From assembly GCF_023556335.1 (NCBI RefSeq), contig NZ_JAIKTS010000006.1, positions 62,001 to 126,000 on the forward strand: 64,000 nucleotides of DNA. The letters are read 5' to 3'. Below the pieces are notes generated by a model, which did no database searches, had not been told where the DNA came from, and was given only the letters and a program-made list of their open reading frames with translations. Every line of letters begins with the position of its first letter. Positions within the stretch are counted from its first letter, which is position 1. Of this stretch, positions 45,432 to 55,564 are shown one piece after another. Made by a program: the position numbers and the translations under genes. The DNA is from Stenotrophomonas mori. GTDB taxonomy: Bacteria; Pseudomonadota; Gammaproteobacteria; Xanthomonadales; Xanthomonadaceae.

Positions 45432-46160
45432 ATGCGCACGCCTGTCAACAAAACCATCTCAGATATTGTTTACATGGCCGGCGGGTGCCTGTCCGACCTG
45501 CTGTTCCCGCCCCGCTGCCTGGTCTGCGCCGAACCGGGGCAGCCGCGGCGCGACCTGTGCCGCGCGTGTGCGGCCGGGCTGCCGGTGGCGGCGCGCGCCT
45601 GCATCCACTGCGGCCTGCCGCTGCCGGCCTCCGAGGTGCCGGGCGGGTGCTGCGGGGGATGCCGCTCCCGCCGCTCGCCGCTGACCGAGGTGCACGCCGG
45701 CTTCCTGTATGCGGCTCCCGTGGACGGGCTGCTGCGCCGCTTCAAGTTCCACCGCGACCTTGCCGCCGGGCGCCTGCTGACGCAGCTGATGGCCGGGCGG
45801 CTGGCCAGCGTTCCCCGCCCGCAGGCGCTGGTGGCGGTGCCCCTGCACCGGCCGCGGCTGCGCCAGCGCGGCTACGACCAGGCGCTGGAGCTGGCGCGGC
45901 CGCTGGCACGCCGGTTCCGGCTGCCGCTGGCGACGGGCCTGCGGCGCCTCCATGCCACCGCCGCGCAATCGGTGCTGGACGCCCCCGCGCGCCGCCGCAA
46001 CCTGCGCGGCGCGTTCGTTGCCTGCGGCCGCCTGCCGCCGCATGTGGCCCTGGTGGACGATGTGATGACCACCGGCGCCACCCTGGAGGCCGCCGCCCGC
46101 GCGTTGCGCCGTGCCGGTGTGCAGCGGGTCGATGCCTGGGTGTGCGCGCGGGCACCCTGA
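45432..46160 (+). CDS. comF: ComF-family phosphoribosyltransferase-like protein
   Basis: A 242-residue ComF protein: N-terminal Cys-rich zinc-finger-like part ([39 protein letters not shown]) and a C-terminal phosphoribosyltransferase domain with [23 protein letters not shown] and the PRPP loop [17 protein letters not shown]. In naturally competent bacteria ComF acts in DNA uptake/transformation. Divergent from bioB. Start uncertain: GTG 45426, ATG 45432 or ATG 45474 are in frame and none has a well-placed Shine-Dalgarno. Confidence 0.88.
   Translation: MRTPVNKTISDIVYMAGGCLSDLLFPPRCLVCAEPGQPRRDLCRACAAGLPVAARACIHCGLPLPASEVPGGCCGGCRSRRSPLTEVHAGFLYAAPVDGLLRRFKFHRDLAAGRLLTQLMAGRLASVPRPQALVAVPLHRPRLRQRGYDQALELARPLARRFRLPLATGLRRLHATAAQSVLDAPARRRNLRGAFVACGRLPPHVALVDDVMTTGATLEAAARALRRAGVQRVDAWVCARAP
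45443..45474. promoter_or_regulatory. BirA-type biotin operator overlapping the bioB promoter
   Basis: TGTCAACAA, 14 bases, TTGTTTACA: two arms that are inverted copies at 8 of 9 positions, with the spacing of the BirA operator. On the minus strand the left arm contains a perfect -35 TTGACA (45448-45443), 17 bases before a weak -10 CAGACT (45425-45420) for bioB. BirA-biotinyl-AMP binding would block bioB. Confidence 0.75.
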
Positions 46161-46235
46161 ATACGGCACGACGACAGCGCAGCGACTATGCTCGGCGGGC
46201 ACTGTCCGCATTCGACCATGGCAAGGAGTGATGAC

Positions 46236-46811
46236 ATGAGTGGAACACCGAATTTCCCGCCGATGTCCCTGTTCGGCGCCCTGTCCCGCCACTGGTGGGT
46301 CGTGCTCCTGTTCGGCCTGTTCGCGGTGGCCTTCGGCATCCTGGCGCTGATGGCGCCGATGCGTACGGCTGCGGTGCTGGCGATCTGGCTGGGGGCGATG
46401 GCCCTGGTCGAAGGCGTGGTGGCGCTGGCCGCGGCGATCGGCGGCTCGGCCCCGGTATCGCGTGGCTGGACGGTGTTCTACGCGCTGGTCTCGATCGCCT
46501 TCGGCCTGCTGGCGCTGTTCAACCCGCTGGCCACGGCCAGCATCCTGCTGCTGTTCGTCGCCGCCTGGCTGATCGTCGGCGGCATCTACCGCATCGTCTT
46601 CGCCATGCGCGTGCGCAGGCACATCCGCGGCGAATGGCTGCTGGTCCTCAGCGGCCTGCTGGCGGTGGCGCTGGGCGTGCTGTTCGCGCTCAATCCCCTG
46701 GCCGGCTTGGTGGTCACGTCGTTGTGGATCGGTGCGATGGCCCTGGTCTACGGCGTGCTGCAGGTGGTGGTGGCGTTCCGCCTGCGTGCGCTCGGCAGGG
46801 CCGCGGCCTGA
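46236..46811 (+). CDS. HdeD-family membrane protein
   Basis: A 191-residue protein with six hydrophobic helices in three hairpin pairs (WWVVLLFGLFAVAFGILALMAP, AAVLAIWLGAMALVEGVVALAAAIGG, FYALVSIAFGLLALFNPLATASILLLFVAAWLIVGGIYRIVFAM, LVLSGLLAVALGVLFALNPLAGLVVTSLWIGAMALVYGVLQVVVAF), the internal-repeat pattern of HdeD (DUF308) proteins linked to acid stress in E. coli. Start at 46236 with AAGGAG 8 bases upstream. Confidence 0.88.
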   Translation: MSGTPNFPPMSLFGALSRHWWVVLLFGLFAVAFGILALMAPMRTAAVLAIWLGAMALVEGVVALAAAIGGSAPVSRGWTVFYALVSIAFGLLALFNPLATASILLLFVAAWLIVGGIYRIVFAMRVRRHIRGEWLLVLSGLLAVALGVLFALNPLAGLVVTSLWIGAMALVYGVLQVVVAFRLRALGRAAA

Positions 46812-46829
46812 GCGGCGGCCGCATCCTTG

Positions 46830-46861
46830 CGGACGGCCCGCGGCGAAGCGGGCCGTCCGCG
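46830..46861. terminator. Bidirectional terminator-like hairpin
   Basis: A perfect 13-bp stem GCGGACGGCCCGC with a GGCGAA loop lies exactly between the convergent hdeD-like and ubiA genes. No U-tract on either side. Confidence 0.65.
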
Positions 46862-46863
46862 GC

Positions 46864-47760
46864 TCAGTCCAGGTACTGGCTGGCGACGATGCCGGCGAAC
46901 AGCGCCGCACCGACCCAGTTGTTGTGCAGGAAGGCGCGGAAGCAGGCGTCGCGCCCGCGCCCGCGGCACAGCCGGAATTCCCAGGCCACCAGGGCCACGG
47001 CCACGGCCAGCCCGGTCCAGTACAGGAGGCCGAGTCCGGCGCGCTGCCCGGCGAGGGCCATCGTCGCGAAGAACAGCGCATAGAGGATGCCCTGGATCAC
47101 CAGGTCCAGGTCGCCGAACAGGATGGCGGTGGAGCGCGCGCCGACCTTGAGGTCGTCGTCGCGGTCCACCATGGCGTACCAGGTGTCGTAGGCGGTGGAC
47201 CAGAGGATGTTGGCCGCATACAGCAGCCAGCCCAGTGGCGGCACCTCGCCCTGCACCGCGGCGAAGGCCATGGGGATGCCCCAGCCGAAGGCCATGCCCA
47301 GGTAGACCTGCGGCAGGTGGGTATGGCGCTTGAGGTACGGGTAGGTGGCGGCCAGGAACACCCCGACCACGCTCAGGCCGATGGTCAGCCGGTTCAGGGT
47401 CAGCACCAGCGCGAAGGCGACCAGCATCAGCCCGGCGAACAGCGCCAGCGCTCCGCGCCCGGACACCGCACCGGTGGCCAGCGGGCGATCCTTGGTGCGC
47501 TTGACGTGCGGGTCCAGCCAGCGGTCGGCGTAGTCGTTGATCACGCAGCCGGCCGAGCGGGTCAGCCAGACCCCGGCGGTGAACACGAACAGGATCCACA
47601 GCGGCGGCCGCCCGCCGGCCGCCAGCCACAGCGCCCACCAGGTCGGCCACAGCAGCAGCAGGGTGCCGATCGGGCGGTCGGCGCGCATCAGTTTCCAGTA
47701 GTGGGACAGCCGCGAAGGCGCATGCGCCGGCGGCTGGCGGTCGTGTCGTTCGTCACCCAT
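46864..47760 (-). CDS. ubiA: 4-hydroxybenzoate polyprenyltransferase UbiA
   Basis: A 298-residue integral membrane prenyltransferase that attaches the polyprenyl chain to 4-hydroxybenzoate in ubiquinone synthesis. The two Asp-rich motifs are intact: [20 protein letters not shown] near residue 75 and [26 protein letters not shown] near residue 195. About eight hydrophobic helices. Start at 47760 ([11 protein letters not shown]); a GTG two codons upstream is possible. Confidence 0.95.
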   Translation of the reverse strand: MGDERHDRQPPAHAPSRLSHYWKLMRADRPIGTLLLLWPTWWALWLAAGGRPPLWILFVFTAGVWLTRSAGCVINDYADRWLDPHVKRTKDRPLATGAVSGRGALALFAGLMLVAFALVLTLNRLTIGLSVVGVFLAATYPYLKRHTHLPQVYLGMAFGWGIPMAFAAVQGEVPPLGWLLYAANILWSTAYDTWYAMVDRDDDLKVGARSTAILFGDLDLVIQGILYALFFATMALAGQRAGLGLLYWTGLAVAVALVAWEFRLCRGRGRDACFRAFLHNNWVGAALFAGIVASQYLD

Positions 47761-47892
47761 GTGCACAGGTTACCAGCAGCGCATGGCGGGCCATCGCTCG
47801 TGGGGGCAGACCTGCGCATGCATTTGCCGTTAGAATGCGCGTCCGCCCGGCAGCGCCGGTCGGCAGGGGCATTGCCCCATGCAGCAGACAAC

Positions 47893-47969
47893 GCGCCTGT
47901 AGCTCAGCCGGATAGAGTAGTGGCTTCCGAAGCCATTGGTCGGGGGTTCGAATCCCTCCAGGCGCGCCA
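47893..47969 (+). tRNA. tRNA-Arg(CCG)
   Basis: A 77-nt cloverleaf with encoded CCA: acceptor GCGCCTG/CAGGCGC, D-arm AGCTCAGCCGGATAGAGT, anticodon stem GTGGC/GCCAT around TTCCGAA (anticodon CCG, reading CGG), T-arm GGGGGTTCGAATCCCTC. A -10-like TAGAAT at 47831-47836 lies about 55 bases upstream. Confidence 0.97.
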
Positions 47970-48003
47970 GACAGCAGTCCGAGCCTGTCTCGAGACGTCC
48001 AGG

Positions 48004-48028
48004 AACCCCGGGGAAACCCGGGGTTTTT
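48004..48028 (+). terminator. Rho-independent terminator of tRNA-Arg
   Basis: CCCCGGG, loop GAAA, CCCGGGG followed by TTTTT, 35 bases after the tRNA. Confidence 0.92.
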
Positions 48029-48881
48029 GCGGCTTTGCGTCCGGCTCGGCCTAGAGGCATCCATTGCAATCCGGCCCTGCCCGGGAGCCCATGCGGCATG
48101 TCGGCGGTGTTCAAGGGTAACGGGCTGGGTCTGTTCCATCCGTCGGCGGGCCAGGGTCCCGGGGGCGGGGTTGGCCGGGGGAGCGACGGCCAGTACGTGA
48201 GCGCCGCCACGGGCCACCCGGGGCGGCACAGCGCGGACGAGCACCTGGTGTTCCGCGGCATCCGTTGGCCGCTACGGGGACCAAGGAGAATGGCTCCATC
48301 CTGGTCAATGACCCGCATGAAGCGACGGTTGGCCTGCTTGCTGCCAATCCGGCCTGACTCCGTGACCTGTCGGTCGGGTTTCGGGCGGTCGGATTTCGTA
48401 TGTGGCCGCCATTGGCCGAAATGCCGGCTGCATGCATCGACCTGCCAGCAGAGGAGCCCCTGCTGTCCGCAACCCTCTCGCGCTGTCCTGCCTGAACGTC
48501 GCGCCACCGCGGCCGCCCTGGCATCCTGCCGCAACGGTTTTCAAGCATGCCGCCGCGACCGCTGCACAAGCTTGGGCCGACAACGGGAATCCCTCCAGGG
48601 CAGGCCTCGCATCTCCCGGACGCCTCTGCCAGCCTGGCGGCCGATTGACCGCCGGCATGCCACGGGCGGGAGAGTGCGGCAGTGCCCGCAACGGGGGCTT
48701 GCCTGCTAGGCTGCTGCGGGCCCTGCGCCGGCAATGCTTCCCATGCCTGTGGAAGCGGCCGGTGCCGCGGTCGTCGATGGCGGTCGCCACCCGTGCCCGC
48801 GCCTGTCCGCGCGACGGCGCTCTGCCGGCACCTGTGGCCGCCCTCTTCCGCCCCCATACCCCGATGGAGAAACATCGCCTC
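48029..48881. other. 850-bp gap without a supported gene
   Basis: No frame here has a start signal or a recognisable motif. At 48590-48602 the 13 bases GAATCCCTCCAGG repeat the T-arm/acceptor junction of the tRNA-Arg, so the stretch may be a scar of an element once integrated at that tRNA. Confidence 0.4.
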
Positions 48882-49547
48882 ATGACAACGGAACAGATCC
48901 CGGCCCGGCACTGGTCGATGGTGGAGCTGCTGCACCAGACGGTGCGCAATCCGAACATCCATGTCCGCGGTACCCACAGTTACTACAGCAACGCCTGGAC
49001 CGGCAGCTTCGAGGAAAGCGTGGTCCGCTATCACTACGGTGATGCGTACAGCCTCAAGACCTGGGAGCCGCAGTGGCCCATCGACCAGCTGTACATCGGC
49101 GACTACGTCTGCATCGGGGCCGAGGCGGTCATCCTGATGGGCGGCAACCACACCCACCGCACCGACTGGTTCAGCCTGTATCCGTTCGCCGACAAGGTGT
49201 GCGAGGCCTATGTCGGCAAGGGCGACACGGTGATCGGCGACGGCGCCTGGATCGGCATGCGGGCGATGATCATGCCCGGCGTGAGCATCGGCGAGGGAGC
49301 GGTCGTCGCTTCCGGGGCGATCGTGACCAAGGACGTGGCGCCCTACACGATCGTCGCCGGCAATCCGGCCGTGCCCCTCCGCCAGCGGTTCCCCGCCGGG
49401 ACGGTGCAGCGGCTCCTGGCGCTGGGCATCTACCAGTGGCCGGAGGCGAAGTTCGAGGCCTTGAAGGCGCTGATCACGGCTGCTGACATCGAGGCGCTGA
49501 CCGCCGCGGCGGCCGACCACGACCGCGCCCAGGGCGACGCGGGCTGA
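48882..49547 (+). CDS. CatB/Vat-like xenobiotic acetyltransferase family protein
   Basis: A 221-residue hexapeptide-repeat acetyltransferase. [102 protein letters not shown] follow the order of the CatB (xenobiotic acetyltransferase) group, including the Asn-His-x-x-His-Arg segment that carries the catalytic His in that family. Members acetylate hydroxyl groups of drugs or sugars; the substrate here is unknown. Start taken at 48882 ([11 protein letters not shown]); ATG 48864 is an alternative. Confidence 0.82.
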   Translation: MTTEQIPARHWSMVELLHQTVRNPNIHVRGTHSYYSNAWTGSFEESVVRYHYGDAYSLKTWEPQWPIDQLYIGDYVCIGAEAVILMGGNHTHRTDWFSLYPFADKVCEAYVGKGDTVIGDGAWIGMRAMIMPGVSIGEGAVVASGAIVTKDVAPYTIVAGNPAVPLRQRFPAGTVQRLLALGIYQWPEAKFEALKALITAADIEALTAAAADHDRAQGDAG

Positions 49548-49644
49548 CGGACAGGGCCGGGCCGGCCCGGTAGCCGGCGGCGGACGGCGGGAGCGGCGCG
49601 CCGCCGCCGGGCATGCGGCGGACCGCTGGCGTGATCCGCCGCCA

Positions 49645-49664
49645 GGGTGTACATATGTACACCC
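49645..49664. promoter_or_regulatory. LexA2 operator abutting the lexA2 start codon
   Basis: A perfect 20-bp palindrome, GGGTGTACATATGTACACCC, ending at the base before the ATG. Its core fits the TGTAC-N4-GTACA operator of the second LexA of Xanthomonas and pseudomonads. If TACATA inside it is the -10 box, the mRNA would be leaderless. Confidence 0.85.
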
Positions 49665-50270
49665 ATGATCCCCGCCGACCTGCCACCGCAACGCGCCGCC
49701 GTCCTCGCCTATCTGCGCCGGGAGCTGGCGGCCGGGCATGCGCCCAGCCTGGCCGAGATCGCCGCGGCGTTCGGCTTTTCCTCGCGCAATGCCGCGCAGA
49801 AGCATGTGCAGGCGCTGCTGGCCGAGGGCCTGCTGGAGCAGGTGCCGGGGCGCAAGCGCGGCCTGCGCCTGCCCGGTGGCGGGGCCGACCTGCTGCCCCT
49901 GCCGGTGCTGGGGCGGGTGGCCGCGGGCCCGCCGATCGGCGCCGACATCGGCCTGGACCAGCAGTTCTGGCTGGACCGGCGGCTGTTCACGCTGCGCCCG
50001 GACTACCTGCTGCGGGTGCAGGGTGACTCGATGATCGACGACGGCATCCTCGACGGTGACCTGGTCGGGGTGCAGCGCACCCCCGAGGCCCGCGACGGCC
50101 AGACCGTGGTGGCGCGCGTCGATGGCGAGCTGACCATCAAGCGCCTGCAGCGGGGGCCGCACCGGATCCACCTGCTGCCACGCAACCGCGCGCATGCGCC
50201 GATCGAGGTGCGCCCGGGCCAGGACTTCGCCATCGAGGGAGTCTACTGCGGGCTGGTACGGCCGGGTTGA
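49665..50270 (+). CDS. lexA2: LexA-family SOS repressor (LexA2)
   Basis: A 201-residue LexA with an N-terminal winged helix (LPPQRAAVLAYLRRELAAGHAPSLAEIAAAFGFSSRNAAQKHVQALL), a self-cleavage site in GRVAAGPP near residue 87, catalytic Ser in GDSMIDDGILDGDLVGV near residue 121 and Lys in GELTIKRLQRG near residue 160. As first gene of lexA2-imuA-imuB-dnaE2 it should autoregulate and control the mutasome through the palindrome at its start. The next gene begins at the adjacent base. Confidence 0.93.
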   Translation: MIPADLPPQRAAVLAYLRRELAAGHAPSLAEIAAAFGFSSRNAAQKHVQALLAEGLLEQVPGRKRGLRLPGGGADLLPLPVLGRVAAGPPIGADIGLDQQFWLDRRLFTLRPDYLLRVQGDSMIDDGILDGDLVGVQRTPEARDGQTVVARVDGELTIKRLQRGPHRIHLLPRNRAHAPIEVRPGQDFAIEGVYCGLVRPG

Positions 50271-50894
50271 ATGGCGATGGTGACCGCCCTCGACGGCCTG
50301 CTGGCCGCGCAGACGCTGTGGCACGCCGGACGCACCGCCGCGGCGGCGGCGGGCGAATCCAGCGGTCATCCCGCCCTCGATGCGCTGCTGCCGCAGGGCG
50401 GCTGGCCGCGGCATGCGCTGAGCGAGCTGCTGCTGCCGGCCGATGGCGTGGGCGAACTGGCGCTGCTGCTGCCGACCCTGGCGCGGCTGAGCCGGGCCGG
50501 CGGGACCGTAGCGGTGATCGCGCCGCCCTACGTGCCCTATGCCCCGGCCTGGCAGGCCGCGGGCGTGGCCCTGGAACACCTGGAGATCGTGCAGGCGACG
50601 CCGCGCGATGCGCTGTGGGCATTCGAGCAGTGCCTGCGCAGCGGCGCCTGCGCCGCGGTGCTCGGCTGGCCGCAGCAGGCCGATGCCCAGGCATTGCGGC
50701 GGTTGCAGGTGGCGGCCGACAGCGGGCAGAGCCTGGGCTTCGCGCTGCGCGATCGCCGCCATGCCGCCAACCCCTCGCCGGCCGCGCTGCGCCTGGAAGC
50801 GGTGCGCGACGCGCGCGGCGGCACCGCCTGGCAGGTGCGCAAGTGCCGCGGCGGTCCGGCGCCGGCGCGCACCTTCGCCCTGGCCACAGGGTGA
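50271..50894 (+). CDS. imuA: Mutasome protein ImuA
   Basis: A 207-residue ImuA, a RecA/SulA-like protein of the translesion mutasome. Recognised by HPALDALLPQGGWPRHALSELLLPADGVGELALLLPTLARLS, VIAPPYVPYAPAW and AVLGWPQQADAQALRRLQVAA. The Walker motif of RecA is not present in canonical form, as usual for the family. It starts immediately after the lexA2 stop and is followed by imuB after 9 bases. Confidence 0.92.
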   Translation: MAMVTALDGLLAAQTLWHAGRTAAAAAGESSGHPALDALLPQGGWPRHALSELLLPADGVGELALLLPTLARLSRAGGTVAVIAPPYVPYAPAWQAAGVALEHLEIVQATPRDALWAFEQCLRSGACAAVLGWPQQADAQALRRLQVAADSGQSLGFALRDRRHAANPSPAALRLEAVRDARGGTAWQVRKCRGGPAPARTFALATG

Positions 50895-50903
50895 GCCACG
50901 GCC

Positions 50904-52325
50904 ATGCTCTGGGCCTGTGTACTGCTGCCGCAGCTGGCGCTGGACGCCGTCCTCCGCCGCTGTCCTGATCCACAGGCGCCACTGGCCCTGGTCGGTGGCC
51001 CGGCACAACTGCGCACCCTGCATGCGGTCAATGCCGCCGCGGCGGCCGCCGGCGTGCAGCCCGGCATGCGCCTGACCGCCGCGCATGCCTTGCTGCCCGG
51101 GCTGGCCCTGGTCGAGCACGATCCGCAGGCCGAACAGCGCTGGCAGCGTTTCCTTGCCGCCTGGGCCTACCGGCACAGCTCGCTGGTCAGCGCCCAGTGG
51201 CCCGGCTGCATCGTGCTGGAGGTGCGCGCCAGCTTCGCCCTGCTCGGTCCCTGGCCGCGCATCGAGGCACGGTTGCGCGAGGAACTGCGGCAGCTGGGCT
51301 TCCGCCACCGCATCGCGATGGCGCCGACGCCACGCGCCGCGCGCGTGCTGGCCGGCCTGCGCGATGGCCTGGCGGTGACGCAGCCGGCGGCGATGGCGGC
51401 CTTGCTGGACCGCGTGCCGGTGCGCCGCGCGCGGTTGCCGGACGATGCCGGCGAGCGCCTGCGGCACATGGGCATCGGCGACCTGCGCACGCTGCGCGCG
51501 CTGCCGCGCGACGCCCTGCGCCGCCGTTTCGGCCTGCCGCTGCTGGAACACCTGGACCGGCTCTACGGCCAGGCCGACGACCCGCTGGCGTACTACGCGC
51601 CGCCGGACCACTTCGACGCGCGCCTGGAACTGGGCTACGAGGTCGAGCGCCATACCGCGCTGCTGTTCCCGCTGCGCCGCCTGGTCGGCGACCTGTGCAC
51701 CTACCTGTCGGTGCGCGATGGCGGCGTGCAGCGCTTCGTGCTGCGGCTGGAGCACGAGGAAGGCCACAGCGACGTGGCGGTGGGGCTGCTGGCCGCCGAG
51801 CGCGAGCCGGCGCTGCTGTTCGAGCTGGTGCGCAACCGCCTGGAGCAGGTGCGGATCGACCGGCCGGTGGTCGCGCTGCGCCTGCTGGCGCGCGACCTGC
51901 CGCCGTTCGTGCCGGCCTCGCGCGACCTGTTCGATACGCGCACGCGCCAGCAGCAGCCTTGGCCGCAGCTGCGCGAGCGCCTGCGTGCGCGGCTGGGCGA
52001 CACCGCGGTGCACCGCATCGCGCCGACCACCGATCCGCGCCCGGAACGTGCCTGGCGGCCGCTGCAGGGCGACGAAGGCCGCATCGGCGAGGCCGCACCG
52101 GGGGGGCCGCCGCGGCCGGCCTGGCTGCTGCCGCGGCCGGTGCCGCTGCGCGATCCGCGCCCGCGCATCGTGTCCGGTCCGGAGCGGCTGGAAAGCGGCT
52201 GGTGGGACGGCGACGACGCGCGCCGCGACTACTACGTGCTGGAAACCTCGCAGGGCCAGCGCGCCTGGGCATTCGCGCCACCGGGCGAGCAGGGCGGCTG
52301 GATGCTGCACGGGTGGTTCGCGTGA
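50904..52325 (+). CDS. imuB: Y-family polymerase-like mutasome protein ImuB
   Basis: A 473-residue ImuB. It begins [19 protein letters not shown] where active Y-family polymerases have Asp-x-Asp-x-Phe-Phe, so the catalytic carboxylates are missing, as is normal for ImuB, which acts as a beta-clamp-binding adaptor. Family landmarks: [49 protein letters not shown] and a C-terminal [19 protein letters not shown] segment. Overlaps dnaE2 by 4 bases. Confidence 0.94.
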   Translation: MLWACVLLPQLALDAVLRRCPDPQAPLALVGGPAQLRTLHAVNAAAAAAGVQPGMRLTAAHALLPGLALVEHDPQAEQRWQRFLAAWAYRHSSLVSAQWPGCIVLEVRASFALLGPWPRIEARLREELRQLGFRHRIAMAPTPRAARVLAGLRDGLAVTQPAAMAALLDRVPVRRARLPDDAGERLRHMGIGDLRTLRALPRDALRRRFGLPLLEHLDRLYGQADDPLAYYAPPDHFDARLELGYEVERHTALLFPLRRLVGDLCTYLSVRDGGVQRFVLRLEHEEGHSDVAVGLLAAEREPALLFELVRNRLEQVRIDRPVVALRLLARDLPPFVPASRDLFDTRTRQQQPWPQLRERLRARLGDTAVHRIAPTTDPRPERAWRPLQGDEGRIGEAAPGGPPRPAWLLPRPVPLRDPRPRIVSGPERLESGWWDGDDARRDYYVLETSQGQRAWAFAPPGEQGGWMLHGWFA

Positions 52326-55300
52326 GCCGGCGCGAATCGCGCGATTCGCATGCCGGCACCCGCGTGCCGCGTGCCTGGGAAGTGGCGCAGCGGCTGGGCC
52401 GCGAAGCCGCCAACGATGGCGCGCCCGGCGAGGAATCCCTGCCCGCCTACGCCGAACTGCACTGCCTGTCCGATTTTTCCTTCCTGCGGGGCGCGGCCAG
52501 TGCCGAAGAGCTGTTCGCGCGTGCGCGCGACTGCGGCTACGAAGCGCTGGCGATCACCGACGAGTGTTCGCTGGCCGGCATCGTGCGCGCCTGGGAAGCG
52601 GCGCGCGCCAGCGGCGTGAAGCTGGTGGTCGGCAGCGAGTTCGCCCTGGCCTGCGGCCTGCGCTGCGTGCTGCTGGTGGAAACCGCCGCCGGTTACACGC
52701 GGCTGTGCGACCTGATCACCCGCGGCCGCCGCGCCGCCGGCAAGGGCGATTACCTGCTGGAGCGCAGGGACGTGGAGGCGGTGCTGGGCGGCCTGGCGCC
52801 AGCGGCCTCGGGCCTGTTCGCGCTGTGGCTGCCGGGCCTGGAGCCGCAGGAAGAACAGGGGCACTGGCTGCGGGCGCGGTTCGGCGAGCGCGCGCACCTG
52901 GCGGTGGAGCTGCACCGAGAGCAGGACGATGCCGCGCGGCTGCAGCGGCTGCTCGCACTGGCCGAAGCCCTGCGGATGACGCCGCTGGCCAGCGGCGACG
53001 TGCACATGGACGTACGCCGCCGCCGCATGCTGCAGGACACGATGACCGCCATCCGCCACAACCTGCCGCTGGCCGACTGCGGTGCGCACCTGTTCCGCAA
53101 CGGCGAGCGCCACCTGCGCACCCGCCGCGCACTGGGCAACATCCATCCGCCGGCGCTGCTGGACAACGCGGTGCGGTTGGCGCGCCGCTGCAGCTTCGAC
53201 ATGGGCCAGCTGCAGTACCGCTACCCCGCCGAACTGGTGCCGGCCGGGCATACGCCTGCCAGCTGGCTGCGCGAGCTGACCGTGCGCGGCATGCGCGAAC
53301 GCTGGCCGGAGGGAACGCCGCCCGATGTCGCCCGGCAGATCGACGACGAGCTCGAACTGATCGCCTGCAAGCAGTACGAGGCCTTCTTCCTGACCGTGCA
53401 GGACATCGTGCGTTTCGCCAGGGAGCGCGGCATCCTGTGCCAGGGCCGTGGCTCCTCGGCCAATTCGGCGGTGTGCTTCGCCTTGGGCATCACCGTGGTG
53501 AACCCGGCCGAAAGCCGCCTGCTGATGGCGCGCTTCCTGTCACGCGAGCGCGATGAGCCGCCGGACATCGACGTGGACTTCGAGCACGAGCGGCGCGAGG
53601 AAGTGCTGCAGTACGTCTATGGCAAGTACGGCCGCCACCGCGCCGCGCTGGCGGCCACGGTGATCCGCTACCGCGGCAAGAGCGCGGTGCGCGATGTGGC
53701 CCGCGCCTTCGGCCTGCCGCCGGACCAGATAGCGCTGCTGGCCGGATGCCATGGCTGGGGCAATGGCGACGTGCCGATGGCGCAGCGGCTGCGCGAGACC
53801 GGTTTCGATCCCGGCAATCCGCTGATCCAGCGGCTGATGGCGGTCACCGCGCAGCTGCGCGGCCATCCGCGCCACCTGTCCCAGCACGTGGGCGGCTTCG
53901 TCATCGGCGACGCGCCGCTGTCCACCGTGGTGCCGGTGGAGAACGCGGCCATGGACGGGCGCACCATCATCCAGTGGGACAAGGACGACCTGGAGACGAT
54001 GAAGCTGCTCAAGGTCGACTGCCTGGCGCTGGGCATGCTCACCTGCATCCGCAAGGCGCTGGAACTGGTGGAGCGCCATCGCGGCTACCGCGTCGACCTG
54101 GCAGCGCCTGCCGACGACGCCGGCACCTACGACATGATCGAGGCCGCCGATACCGTCGGTGTGTTCCAGATCGAATCGCGCGCGCAGATGAGCATGCTGC
54201 CGCGGCTGAAGCCCCGCTGTTTCTATGACCTGGTGATCGAAGTGGCGATCGTGCGTCCCGGGCCAATCCAGGGCGGCATGGTGCATCCCTACCTGCGGCG
54301 GCGGCAGAAGCAGGAGAAGGTGAGCTATCCCTCCGAGGGCATCAGGGACATCCTGAAGCCCACACTGGGTATTCCGCTGTTCCAGGAGCAGGTGATGGAA
54401 CTGGTGATCCATGCCGGCTACGAGGAGCATGAGGCGGATCATCTACGGCGCTCGATGGCGGCCTGGGGACGGGGGGGCGACATGGAGCCGCATCGCGAAA
54501 AGATCCGCGGATTGATGAAGGGAAAAAACTACTCCGACGAATTCATCGAGCAGATCTTCGAGCAGATCAAGGGCTTCGGTTCCTATGGCTTCCCGCAGAG
54601 CCATGCCGCTTCGTTCGCCAAGCTGGTCTACATCAGCAGCTGGCTCAAGCGCCACGAACCGGCGGCCTTCGCCTGCGCCCTGCTCAACGCGCAGCCGATG
54701 GGTTTCTACTCGCCCAGCGAGATCGTGCAGGACGCGCGCCGCGAGGGCCGTGGTGGACGCCGTGGTGTGGAGGTGCGGCCGGTGGACGTGACCTGCAGCG
54801 GATGGGACAACACGCTGGAAGGCGGGCGGGTACGCCGCGGCGGGGACGACGACGCAGGGCAGGCGGCGGTCCGGCTGGGCCTGCGCCAGGTGGCCGGGCT
54901 GTCCGACGTGCAGGCGCAGGCCATCGTCGCCGCCCGCATGCAGCGCCCGTTCGCCGATGTGCGCGACCTGTGCCTGCGCGCCGGCCTGGACGACCGGGCG
55001 CGGCGCGCACTGGCCGAGGCCGGCGCGCTGCAGGCACTGGCCGGACACCGCCATGCCGCCCGTTGGGAGGTGGCCGGCATCGAGCGGCAACGGCCGCTGT
55101 TGCCCGGCAGTCCGGACGAGGAGGCGGTGACGTTGCCGGCGCCTTCGACCGGCGAGGACGTGCTGGCCGACTACCGCACGCTCGGCCTCACCCTTGGCAC
55201 GCACCCGCTGTCGCTGTTGCGTGCGCGGCTGCGGCGCGAGCGGGTACTCGACACCGCCCAGGTCCGGCAGCTGCCGCATGGACGCGGCGCGCACGTGGCC

Positions 55301-55564
55301 GGCATCGTCGTGCAGCGGCAGCGCCCGGGCACCGCCAAGGGCACGGTGTTCGTCACCCTCGAGGACGAGCACGGTCCGCTCAATGTCGTGGTGTGGCAGG
55401 ACCTGGCCGCGCGCCGGCGCAAGGTGCTGCTGGGCGCGCGCTTGATGGCGGTGCGCGGGCGCTGGGAACAGGTGGACGGCGTGCAGCACCTGATCGCCCG
55501 CGACCTGCACGACCTCAGCCACCTGCTGGGCGATCTGCAGACCCGCTCGCGCGACTTCCACTAG
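52322..55564 (+). CDS. dnaE2: Error-prone DNA polymerase DnaE2
   Basis: A 1080-residue C-family polymerase of the DnaE2 (ImuC) type, responsible for SOS-induced translesion synthesis with ImuA/ImuB. The PHP domain starts [21 protein letters not shown]; the palm carries [17 protein letters not shown] and [16 protein letters not shown] with catalytic Asp near residue 415; finger/clamp elements include [46 protein letters not shown] and [25 protein letters not shown]. An OB fold is near the C-terminus. Start is a GTG at 52322 inside the imuB stop. Confidence 0.96.
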   Translation: MSRRESRDSHAGTRVPRAWEVAQRLGREAANDGAPGEESLPAYAELHCLSDFSFLRGAASAEELFARARDCGYEALAITDECSLAGIVRAWEAARASGVKLVVGSEFALACGLRCVLLVETAAGYTRLCDLITRGRRAAGKGDYLLERRDVEAVLGGLAPAASGLFALWLPGLEPQEEQGHWLRARFGERAHLAVELHREQDDAARLQRLLALAEALRMTPLASGDVHMDVRRRRMLQDTMTAIRHNLPLADCGAHLFRNGERHLRTRRALGNIHPPALLDNAVRLARRCSFDMGQLQYRYPAELVPAGHTPASWLRELTVRGMRERWPEGTPPDVARQIDDELELIACKQYEAFFLTVQDIVRFARERGILCQGRGSSANSAVCFALGITVVNPAESRLLMARFLSRERDEPPDIDVDFEHERREEVLQYVYGKYGRHRAALAATVIRYRGKSAVRDVARAFGLPPDQIALLAGCHGWGNGDVPMAQRLRETGFDPGNPLIQRLMAVTAQLRGHPRHLSQHVGGFVIGDAPLSTVVPVENAAMDGRTIIQWDKDDLETMKLLKVDCLALGMLTCIRKALELVERHRGYRVDLAAPADDAGTYDMIEAADTVGVFQIESRAQMSMLPRLKPRCFYDLVIEVAIVRPGPIQGGMVHPYLRRRQKQEKVSYPSEGIRDILKPTLGIPLFQEQVMELVIHAGYEEHEADHLRRSMAAWGRGGDMEPHREKIRGLMKGKNYSDEFIEQIFEQIKGFGSYGFPQSHAASFAKLVYISSWLKRHEPAAFACALLNAQPMGFYSPSEIVQDARREGRGGRRGVEVRPVDVTCSGWDNTLEGGRVRRGGDDDAGQAAVRLGLRQVAGLSDVQAQAIVAARMQRPFADVRDLCLRAGLDDRARRALAEAGALQALAGHRHAARWEVAGIERQRPLLPGSPDEEAVTLPAPSTGEDVLADYRTLGLTLGTHPLSLLRARLRRERVLDTAQVRQLPHGRGAHVAGIVVQRQRPGTAKGTVFVTLEDEHGPLNVVVWQDLAARRRKVLLGARLMAVRGRWEQVDGVQHLIARDLHDLSHLLGDLQTRSRDFH

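Noticed and set aside
48111-52310. 1399-codon minus-strand open frame across the lexA2-imuAB region
   Set aside because: Antisense of four recognised genes and a tRNA-proximal gap; low complexity and no start signal.
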